From contig JAGVSM010002731.1 in NCBI GenBank assembly GCA_022494885.1, forward strand, positions 124,001 through 188,000: DNA of 64,000 nucleotides, read 5' to 3'. Positions 55,441 to 64,000 of the stretch are shown in pieces. The stretch is from Micrasema longulum. Its lineage: Eukaryota; Arthropoda; Insecta; Trichoptera; Brachycentridae. Both the position numbers and the translations under genes were made by a program. How positions within the stretch are numbered: position 1 is the stretch's first letter; the number at the start of each line of letters is the position of its first letter. The notes below the pieces were generated by a model that did no database searches, was not told the DNA's origin, and was given only the letters and a program-made list of their open reading frames with translations.

Positions 55441-55959
55441 CAGATTGACGAAAGTTTGGTGTGATTGCCTGGGCTGACGAAGGTTTTGGCCACATTTTTA
55501 CACTGTATTAGTCGGAGGGAGTCAAAGAAATTGTTGTCCGATGTAGAAGGACGTAAGTTGATTTCTTGTTTAACTGGTAATGACTTGGGATTAAGGTATT
55601 AGTGGTACAGTTCTTTTTTTTTTAATTTAGAAGTACGCTCTAATAATAATAATATTTTATAAAAATAAATCTCATTTGTAAATAGTTTTAACACGTGGGT
55701 CTTAACTTTAAGTTTGAATTTTGATATGATATGAATGAACCTTTGCCTATTTTATTACAACACGATTTTATCCAATTTTTTAGCGGTTAATCCATATTTT
55801 TTTTATTTTATATTATTTATTAATTTGATCTCCTTTTGAATATTTATTATAAAAATGGGAAAACCAACAACAAGGATAAACAAATATTTGAAGCGGATAA
55901 TAAGCGGATAATAAGCGGATTCTAAAAAAATATATTTACTGTCTTAAAAGTAAGGCTGA
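55441..55959. other. Non-coding, nothing firm
   Basis: The first 150 bp may be more of the minus-strand RT (NNFFDSLRLIQCK). A tandem AAGCGGATAAT repeat occurs at about 55892-55919. Confidence 0.35.
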
Positions 55960-56280
55960 GACAAACATTATCGACAAAATCAAGGAATAGTCTCTGCGCT
56001 GGTTTGGACATGTAGAACGAATGGACAGCGAAAGAACGATATGCGAATGTTGATGGATGCAGAAATAGAGGAAGACCGAGAAAGACATGGCGTGACCAAA
56101 CCCAACAAATACTTGAAGATGGACATGTCAAAAGTCGGAATAATCGGCGCACGTGCATGAGAAGATGTATGAATGTAGAGGAAGCGAGATCTGTATGCAA
56201 AGATAGAGTGTTGTGGCGTTCTATCCTCTCTGCCTACCCTTACGGGGAAACGGCGAGATGGTTTGTTTGTTGTAAAATGG
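55960..56280 (+). mobile_element. RT C-terminal end, 'WFGHVERMD' family, best copy
   Basis: It reads IDKIKE, a stop, SLRWFGHVERMDSERTICEC, a stop or shift, then GCRNRGRPRKTWRDQTQQIL, EDGHVKSRNNRRTCMRRCMN, VEEARSVCKDRVLWRSILSA and YPYGETARWFVC. The order WFGHV - RxRGRPRKTW - DR.xWRS.L is the conserved end of a common invertebrate non-LTR group. Confidence 0.85.
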
Positions 56281-56929
56281 GGAAGTCATCCCGAGTTAGG
56301 CAATTTAGATGTATCACAGGCAAAAAACAAAAAATATGGATGTATCATTGTTTATATAACTTAATGTAAATTGCTATAATAAATTTATAAATATTTTAAC
56401 ATAAAATAATTAATGTTTTGATAAGTAAAGTTTGAGATTTCGTGGTATTTCCAAATGTAAAGTGGGTGAAAATTAATTAAATTTTTATCGCTACTTTTTA
56501 TTCATCCCTTTCTTTTAGGTGCCTTTTAGTTAAATTTTTACATCCGGTATCTGTGACCTGTGACAAGTCATCCGAAAGTACTTGTAAGATTTCTGAGCTT
56601 TAAGACCTAGAGTGGCATTTTGTCTTTCATCAAACCGAATCATCATCCAATTTCAGCAAAATTCAAACATACAGACCTTACTTTGTCGGTATGACTTTGT
56701 GATTCAAATTGTGCCTGAAGATGTTTTAAACCTCGTATCCAAAAAAAATGTTTTTAAATATATTTTTTTTATCACAATATCGTTGATGTATAATGTACAT
56801 GTTTATTTATTTATTCGTTTACTTTTATTACAATCTTTATCATCATCATTATACTTTTATTCGCCTCATATATATATTAACTTAAAAGGATATAGATAAC
56901 CGATAGGAAAAAAAGTTCTATAGATTCAT
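56281..56929. other. Non-coding, nothing recognised
   Basis: A+T-rich DNA. The frames are short and unlike known families. Confidence 0.45.
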
Positions 56930-58045
56930 CTGGGGACAAGTAGTCATCATTCCATGTCCGCTCTCTAGTTGGAGCATATGGTTTCTACAAAGAGCCTCTA
57001 TACATCTCTATCCGCTGCTAACTCCTCTGCATCCTCTCAAGTCAGGTTCTCAGGTAATCAGAACAGTCATCAGTGGACGTCTAAGACGTCGAGAACCTGA
57101 TGTCTTGTAAAGTAGGCAAGCGTGGTTAAGGCTTAGGAGGCGTCCGCAGTATATGCTTAGCCTGCACTTGACGGAAGATGTCTCCGAAGTTTCTTTGTTT
57201 CGTTCTTTTATTACTTCATTCCTCACAAAGTCAAACCACCGCACACCCAAGATTTTTCTGAGACACCTATTCTCAAAACTCAGAGTTTTTCTGTTATGAT
57301 CCTTAGTGAGGTGCCACGATTTGCATCCGTAGAGGAGAATAGGTGTTATGCAGGCCTAATTTAGCCGGCATTTGGTTTTTGCTGGGTAAATATACGATCT
57401 CCAGACAGCCTACATTCTGTTAAATGTGGCGCCTGCTACACCTAACCGCACTCCCAGTCATTTCTGGAAGATGCCATTTTCTGTAACATATACTACCAGG
57501 TATTTGAAACTTCCGACCCTTTCGGTGATTTGGTTTCACAGGTTCGGGGGATTTTGAGCATTAAGGCACGGAGTATTACACAGCACATTGGTTTATGCAA
57601 TATTAATTTTTAAACATATTTAGCTTATCTACAGTAACCTGAAGATCTTCGACTGAAATGTCAATTATAACCACATCAGCGACATACTGGTAGCAGAAAT
57701 TTTGGGAAGGGGGATGAATATTCCTCGATCTAGTAGAATTGATTTCCTTTGGATGAAGTCCATGAGGATTATAAAAAGGAACGGTGCAAGGACGCAAACT
57801 TGGTGAAATCCGGCGGTGACCTCAAACCTATCTGTGACAACATCGTTAATTTTGATTCGGCATTCGCTACTTGAATGAAGCGCTTTAATAACTTCGATTA
57901 ATTTTATAGGCAGCCCATATGCTTTTATTATTTTCCAGAGTGTAAATCTATGAAGACTATCAAACGCTTTTTGTAATCTGCGAAGCACGTTGCCAAGGAA
58001 ATTTTGAGCTCTTTGTTCTCCTGTAGAATACAGCGTATGTTGTGG
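56930..58045 (-). mobile_element. RTE-like retrotransposon RT, long broken fragment
   Basis: The minus strand covers more of the polymerase than the 16.4-kb copy: KAFDSLHRFTLWKIIKAYGL, PIKLIEVIKALHSSSECRIK, VTAGFHQVCVLAPFLFIILM, the YVAD region near 57685, FKYLVVYVTENGIF, CRLN, ILLYGCKSWHLT, LRKILGVRWFDFVRNEVI, SGSRRLRRPLMT, with several shifts. GxRQGC has become GFHQVC and YADD reads YVAD, both inactivating. Its 3' end near 56930 lies close to ATGATGACTAC. Confidence 0.9.
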
Positions 58046-58067
58046 ATATGATCTGCATATGACCACC

Positions 58068-58178
58068 GGGGGTGCTATTCTGAACCACTCTCGCGGCACG
58101 AGAAAACGTTTTTTTGTGTATTTTATATGTAAAAAGACGAGATCGTACAGCCACGAGAGCGTTTGGAATACCAACCTA
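58068..58178. mobile_element. MITE family C, copy 2
   Basis: The ends GGGGGTGCTATTCTGAAC and GTTTGGAATACCAACC are inverted. The repeat continues inward as CACTCTCGCGGCACGAGA against CTCTCGTGGCTG. It inserted at or beside the 5' side of the RTE-like fragment. Compare 10642-10761. Confidence 0.55.
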
Positions 58179-59029
58179 GGTAGGAAACTCATCTGGTGCT
58201 CTTTTAATACTCGCATAATGGGTCCTCGAACGCCTTGCAGTATTGTGTGTGTTCTGTGATTGATCCATAATAAAATGAATTTATAATGAGCATTCCTTCA
58301 ATAAAAATATTTGAAACATCCGTTTAAGTTTATTTTCTATATATTTTTTTGTAAATTAGTATTTGTAGTCGTATGATTTACCTAAGCATACCAATTTTGA
58401 GAACATATTCATTAGAAAGAGCTTGGTTCAAACTTCTGGCTCAGTGAGTCCCCGATGCTATCACGGGGCCATACTTTGGTTTCTATGAACAGTTTTGTAA
58501 CTGAACATAGCAAGTGAACAAGGAAGTTTAATGCTACGGGAAATTGGGTTAAAAATTTAATTGAACGGCAAAGTTTCTCGAAAACGTATGAAAAAATTGA
58601 TACAAATTAACAAATTTGAACGATGTTCTTTGAACAAAGGTCTTGCCAATCAACCAATCAATGATAGCATTGACATGTATTGTGATAGATTTTCGGTTTA
58701 CGAGAAGCAATTTTTTCAAACGTTTAGTGAATTTTAACAGCTACGGGGTTCTACTTTCAAATTTAAGGACAACTCACCGATTAAAACTAGTGACGTAACG
58801 AGCGGAGTAATTTCGAAATTACAAAACTTAAAACAAAAATAATTGTGATGAAAATACGATACACGACAATTTCATTTTATTTTTATTTTGGCTTATTTTG
58901 ATAGTCTGACAAATAAAAACACATTTAAAAAACCACCGAACTTCCTCTTTGCCACAGAAAATACTAAAATAAAAAATAGATTTACCGGAAATTTATTGCC
59001 CCTATGATAATTAAATATTTGTTACTAAT
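58179..59029. other. Non-coding, nothing recognised
   Basis: A+T-rich. GATGCTATCACGGGG near 58453 is GC-richer but isolated. Confidence 0.4.
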
Positions 59030-59320
59030 TAAGTGTCGGTACCTACTTCACATCCAACATCCCAATGAGTATCAACTCACGCGCAAGTGCTAATTTCCGC
59101 TGTCAAATAAATGCCGGATAAAGAATATGCAGAATCCTGTTCACCGCTTCAAGTGGTTGCTAATTAATACTCTCGGTCGCTAATTGGAGGTGCCTTTACC
59201 CCTCCCCAGTCCCCCGCCCCCTTTGACGTTCTCCTCCCCTAACCCGACCAACCCTACACCAGTAAAATACTCCGCTCCCAGAATCCACCCAATGCGTGAA
59301 TACTAGAAGCATCTAAATCA
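59030..59320. promoter_or_regulatory. GC-richer non-repetitive island, enhancer-like
   Basis: It has GCTTCAAGTGGTTGC (an NK2/Tinman-like TCAAGTG core), GCTAATTAATACTC and CGCTAATTGGAGG (Antp-class-like TAATTA and TAATTG), and a C-rich run CCCCTCCCCAGTCCCCCGCC. No repeat or coding match in the window. The regulatory role is inferred from motifs only. Confidence 0.32.
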
Positions 59321-59864
59321 GCGATCCTCACTTTCATTTAGATTTGATTCAGTCTGCAAATGTTTCTGTAATATTTTTTTTTATTGATAGATATTTGATT
59401 GTTACTCCAATTGCAGAGTTTCTGAATCGTTTTTGTTGCATGGGAGGTAAGATCTACCTAGGACCGGTAAATGAAAGCGCAAACCACAACATTACTACGT
59501 GGACTTATCTGCTTATCTCCACTGACCCTTTTTACATAATTCTGATTCTATTTCGTTCCCAGGATTACAATGGGAAGATAACAGAGTTATCTTCGACTGT
59601 CTATAAAGAAATACCGATATTTGTGTATGAAAATAAGTATTTTTGGATAAACATTCAAAGTATCTTTGTAGATAACCTATAATTGAACATGTTAAAAAGA
59701 AAAAAATGTGTGCATATTCAGTTTGTCATAGGGAAAACTTAATTTTACTTTGTAGATAAAATTGAAGATAAATGTTAACTTTCCATTGTAATCGGGGCCC
59801 AGAACCCTTTTTATCTATCCGGACACATAAAAGATATTTAAACATAAATAGAGAACTTCTTTGA
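59321..59864. other. Contains an unidentified 112-codon open frame (59344-59682, +)
   Basis: The frame reads MIQSANVSVIFFFIDRYLIV, then IAEFLNRFCCMGGKIYLGPV. It has no known domain, no codon or composition contrast, and no obvious polyadenylation or splice context. It may be chance. It is listed because it is the longest frame outside repeats on this side of the window. Confidence 0.2.
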
Positions 59865-60170
59865 ATAAGTTATCATTGAGATTAACAAATTAAAACAGGG
59901 ATGGAAAACTATTTAGAGAAGGTCATGTGAAAGTCTACACATTTATAGGGCTTATGGCCTGTCACTGGCTGGTGCAAGTAGCCACTTTACACACTGTGTA
60001 ACAATCACCATTTCGTCCATGTTTGAACATCCATATTTCTTCAATTCTTCCATCTGTTGATTTTAACGAAGTTAAAGAGCTGAAACCTTTGAGATGAAAA
60101 CCTTATCTAAAATATTCTCCATCCCAGTTGTAATTTTTGTTAATCTTAATGAGTCCTTAGGGTGTAAATT
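59865..60170 (-). repeat. R-A repeat with its end duplicated in inverted orientation
   Basis: The minus-strand core (ATCAACAGATGGAAGAATTG, TTACACAGTGTGTAAAGTGG, CCTATAAATGTGTAGAC) matches other copies. Its end, CCATCCCTGTTTTAATTTG plus TTAATCTCAATGA (read on minus, 59866-59915), is repeated on the plus strand at 60119-60152 as CCATCCCAGTTGTAATTTTT and GTTAATCTTAATGA. This makes a 280-bp unit with inverted ends, unlike the direct tandem pair at 25 kb. Confidence 0.75.
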
Positions 60171-62854
60171 TCACACTTTTGTCTACAAACATTTAGACCA
60201 ATTTAAATTATTGTATTTTGTCATTGGATAGTTTAAGTTATTACTTTACTTACTCTGTACCGTCGGGAATAACATTAAATTATAATATATATTTAGAGCG
60301 GATTTATACAATGAGTATCAATGTACTCAAAACGAGTTTTATTTATAATTTTTGGGTTTGAAAATGAGCACACATAAATGGCTCTCAGTTGGCATCACGT
60401 CATTTTGACGTCACGCGTTACAACCGCCGACTGGGCTTTTAACAAATATAGCGTACAAGTTTTGCGCCAAAACGTCATACGGGCCTTTTGTCCCACAGGA
60501 CGCATAACGTCTCGTTTTCGGGGAATTCAAAATATGCATATTTTAAACCTTTGTAGAAAATTTATCCAACTCGCACGACAGAAAAATTAATACCGATCGT
60601 TGTCATTGTATTTTTTTGCGTATTTGAAGATAAAAAAAACTTATTCTGCCAATATTTAAATCGTTACAAACTAAATTTAACAACAGCAGTTCTCAGATAT
60701 GGTATTTTTTCTCCAATGTCATAACTGTGAAAGCACTTGATTTTATCATTAAATAAATCATATATTCGCAAATATTTCAATGTTGATGTCTACGATTTGT
60801 ACGTATTTTACTTTTTATAAAATTTGTTCACCAACAGTATTAAATAATGTTTAAACGTTAAATGTGGTGTTTTTGTTCGGCATTAATAGTCGTTTCATTC
60901 AGGTCTGCGTAACACTGATTGATGTAAAAATTGAAAATTCAATAAATAAAATACCAATCATCCCCTATGACAATAAATCGGTTATTCCAATAACTGGTAT
61001 TGAGTTTACTTTCGTCGTTAGAGTATTATTCAATACGAACGAAAAAAATCATGAAATTTTCTGTACCAAATTCTTTTACACGTTATTATTAGGAGCTAAC
61101 ATTTAATCGAGGATACATGTGATGTGGCTGGACAGCACGCGTTCAACGTGGCACGGCGGATAAAAATAAAATGATATGCATAAACCGCTGTCAATTTCAA
61201 TCCCTTGTGATGTATTTATTACACAAATAATTCCATCTTGATTATGGAACCACGTGGGACGTTTTCCAGATTATGGCTGTTCGTAAATCATTGACACATT
61301 TAAAAACATTGGATTATGCATTGCAAAATAACGTTTTTCTTGTATACTGTAACGACTATATTTCATCCTGCCCTATTTAAGCACGGGTCTAAATGATATA
61401 TTTGCTACGCTATAATTCAAGCATGGCTATATCACGTCAGACTGTGCATTTAAAAAAAGCAAAAAAACCGCCCGTGACCAGCGGAATAAACGTGAAACGT
61501 AACAAAATCTAAGATGTAGTTCTTTTATATGGACGTACGAAGCATCGCTTTACGGCATGTAAGTACTATGTAATTGAATTTGTAATCGTATTGTCGTTTG
61601 AATTTTCCAGAACACGGAATCTAATGATGTATTTTCGTCCATAATTATAGGCTTCCTAAATACCTATTTTATTTTTTATATGTACAAAATATATAGTTTA
61701 TTACCATCTTTATGACGTATTATCATTACATCTGTCTAAATCTTGACAATTTACGTCAATTTTTATAGATAGAACCAATTATTTAACCCGATGCCGAATC
61801 GACGACAATAAGATCGGTCGAAGTTTTATTTAGAGGAATGACGCGGACAGCTATGGCTTACGCTAAGATGTTGGCTGGATAAACCTTTAAAAACTGGAAC
61901 CTTTCACATAATACTCCGGCTATTTGAAACAGAAAAATAACTTTGAATATCTACAAAGAAGATTTTAAAGAATTTAACGTGGGTGTCAAGAATTAAATAT
62001 TTTATATTTATTTTCATTTTCGTTTTCATTTAATTTCTAAATCATTTGCGATTTGGTCTTTTGGGTTTTATATTTAGCTGGGTAAACGCACAAAACTTTA
62101 TAATTTGGCTTGTAAGAATAAAATTATAATTTCGAGAAATGCCTTTGTTATTTTGCAATTACCTGGTCTACATATTTTAATTAGCAATACACAGTGATTA
62201 TTGAGATTTCGAGATTATTTAAATTTTAAATCCTATTTTCATTATTTTGATTCTTCACACATCTTGTGGGAAGGTTGGACATAATTATTGTCCACATTTT
62301 AGAGACATTCTCATCTTTACTGGTTGAGCGACACTGGTGAATAGCGTATATTTTGTGATGGATTTGATCTGCATTTATTTGTTCGGCTCACTTTTTGCAT
62401 TGTCTCATAACAATGCACAAAGCGTACCTGTCAATCAATAAACGCATCATTGAATTTTTCTATTTAATTAAATTTAAATTTTTTCGTAAATTTTAAAAAT
62501 CTGTTGATACGAGTACATTGAGTGTTGACATTTTTTTTATTTCAATTGAAATTTTTTTAATTTTTCTCACTCCTCACAAAAAGACGTTACGATACTATAG
62601 TAAAGAGTGACGTCTTACGATGATGGGCTATCATTTTTCTATTAATAAATATTCCTAAAATTACAAACAATATCACAAAATATTGTGTTTCCAATTAGTG
62701 ACATATAAATAATAGTTTAATGAAATTTTGAACTTTTTTTTTAAATATTTTGTATTCCTGACTAAAATTTATGTTCACATTATTTATTTCACTAAAAAAA
62801 ATTCCTCGGTAAGTATAATAATGTTGTCCTGTTGTGGTTTTTGATTTAAAAATA
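60171..62854. other. Non-coding; GC-richer 60380-60560 and 61110-61270
   Basis: No protein or repeat match. The first stretch has CACGTCATTTTGACGTCACG, including a perfect CRE (TGACGTCA). The second has GATATGCATAAACCGCTGTC, which combines an octamer-like ATGCATAA, a Runt-like AACCGC and a TALE-like TGTC. The rest is A+T-rich. Confidence 0.3.
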
Positions 62855-63239
62855 GGGAAATATCTCATACTACGAATGCCGACAAAAATATGTTAGATGG
62901 ATTAAGAAAAATTAATTGTTTTCTCAAAATCAATGTTGATGTTGGGAAGAAATGTTTTCATACAAAACGTTAAAATAAAATTGCTTAACAATATGTCTCC
63001 GCAAAAACGCAACATGTTTGGCCTTGACAATAGTGACGTTAAGATTCTTGACAATATTCTGTTTAAATTTAAACGTTATTGAATTGCGACGTATTAGGGG
63101 CGTGGCTAATGCATTGAACCGTTTTTGCGTAAAATTATCGAAATAAAAATATTTTTCATCCCACTAAGTACATTTTATTTACCCTACAATAATTCATTGA
63201 CCCTGAGTGATTTAAAATTTAAAAAAAGTAATATTTCCC
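62855..63239 (-). mobile_element. MITE family B, complete copy
   Basis: The ends GGGAAATATCTC and GTAATATTTCCC are inverted repeats. TA precedes the left end; the right flank is GA, probably a mutated TA. It is 385 bp. TACGCAAAAACGGTTCAATG and GCCACGCCCCTAATACGTC on the minus strand match the other copies. Confidence 0.8.
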
Positions 63240-64000
63240 GATTACTAATATTCCGTATCTCATACTCACATTTCGAAAAACAAAAACATTAAATTTGTGG
63301 TCCCTTGGGATTTTATGTAAACAATTTTATTTAAAATAATAATTTTATGTTCAGGACCCTGATTCTAAAAATAACTCTTATAAGTATTTTCACCAGTTTC
63401 AGGGTTTATCATTTAAATATTATCGTGAAACCGCAATTTTTATTCATTAATATATCTATTTGAATTTATTGATTTCTTTTACCTATAAAATATATTTTAA
63501 ATAAGGCAATAACTTTTTTTTAAAAGTAGATCATAATTATTTCACCAAAATAATTTTTACGTTAGTACTTAAATTGTGTTTTTTTATAGTAAAATACCTA
63601 CCTTTATATTTATCTTTAATGATATAGAAAATATTTATTAACATTTTAATTTGTTAGCGTACAAAATACAATCAAGCTCACAATACCTTTAAAAAGGAGG
63701 TTTTCATGGTTAAAATGGGTGCCCCTTATTTAAACATCCTTATATACCCACATACTTATAAATCAAGTGTATATAAACAAAATTAAACAAAAAAAAACGA
63801 TTTTTTTTTTTACAAATTCACTCAGTTTTAATCCGTTTGTAATGATTTTTTTTTTCCTATGGTTATAATATTTCTGTGCATCTTGGCACTTACACGCAAC
63901 TTACTCGCAGTCTACCAGATAAAGAAGGGTCGCTTTGTGAATTTATTCGTTTATTTTTAAAGTTATTTTTTTTAGTTTTCTGAGAATAATCTACATCATC
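63240..64000. other. Non-coding, nothing recognised
   Basis: A+T-rich with poly-T tracts. The open frames are short. Confidence 0.45.

Noticed and set aside
1..64000. CRISPR arrays, operons, bacterial genes or a biosynthetic cluster
   Set aside because: No regularly spaced direct repeats with unique spacers, no dense one-strand coding, no ribosome-binding-site pattern. The retrotransposons and SINEs mark an animal genome.

Overview
This window looks like intergenic or intronic DNA from an animal nuclear genome, most likely an arthropod and plausibly an insect. The evidence is very high A+T content, no operon-like gene packing, and a dense set of decayed animal-type transposons: a mariner transposase fossil, pogo/Tigger-like elements, several non-LTR retrotransposon families, an RTE-like family, tRNA-derived SINEs, MITEs and inverted-repeat elements resembling Penelope-like termini. 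The species cannot be named from the sequence. No host protein-coding exon, rRNA, functional tRNA or CRISPR array was recognised. Many apparent open frames are chance frames in A+T-rich DNA or fall inside repeats.

Layout. 1-6.5 kb: the end of a non-LTR reverse transcriptase (RT), a foldback repeat, a tRNA-SINE, a TA-flanked MITE, and pieces of three further non-LTR families. 6.5-12.5 kb: mostly plain A+T-rich DNA with small repeat fragments. 12.48-13.57 kb: a 1,092-bp pogo/Tigger-like element with perfect 26-bp terminal inverted repeats (TIRs), TA flanks and a zinc-finger transposase remnant. 15.6-20.6 kb: a retrotransposon graveyard with at least six RT fragments from four or more families. 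21.5-25.9 kb: copies of a dispersed repeat, here called R-A, including a tandem pair with an intact-headed tRNA-SINE nested in one unit. 27.4-28.1 kb: a further non-LTR fragment. 30-37 kb: mostly non-coding, with a 460-bp giant inverted repeat, a long-TIR foldback and a Tigger-like MITE. 38.9-44.2 kb: RT fragments, a MITE, a 720-bp 9-nt minisatellite and a second foldback. 44.9-64 kb: a mariner fossil, more SINE, RT and R-A copies, a large RTE-like fragment, a third MITE copy, and several unusually GC-rich, homeodomain-motif-bearing non-coding islands.

All recognised coding material is parasitic and broken. Non-LTR elements would have supplied the RT that spread the SINEs; SINE-1 and the RTE-like family share a GATGAT-type 3' tail, which suggests that partnership. 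DNA transposons would have mobilised the MITEs. The non-repetitive GC-richer islands at about 40.2, 45.5, 52.9 and 59.1 kb are the best candidates for host function, as possible cis-regulatory DNA, but conservation cannot be tested here.

The most interesting pattern is a group of unrelated-looking inverted-repeat elements that each carry a CTGA - short hairpin - GAAA module. It resembles the hammerhead-like motifs known from Penelope-like element terminal repeats. No such element's RT/endonuclease gene was seen in the window.
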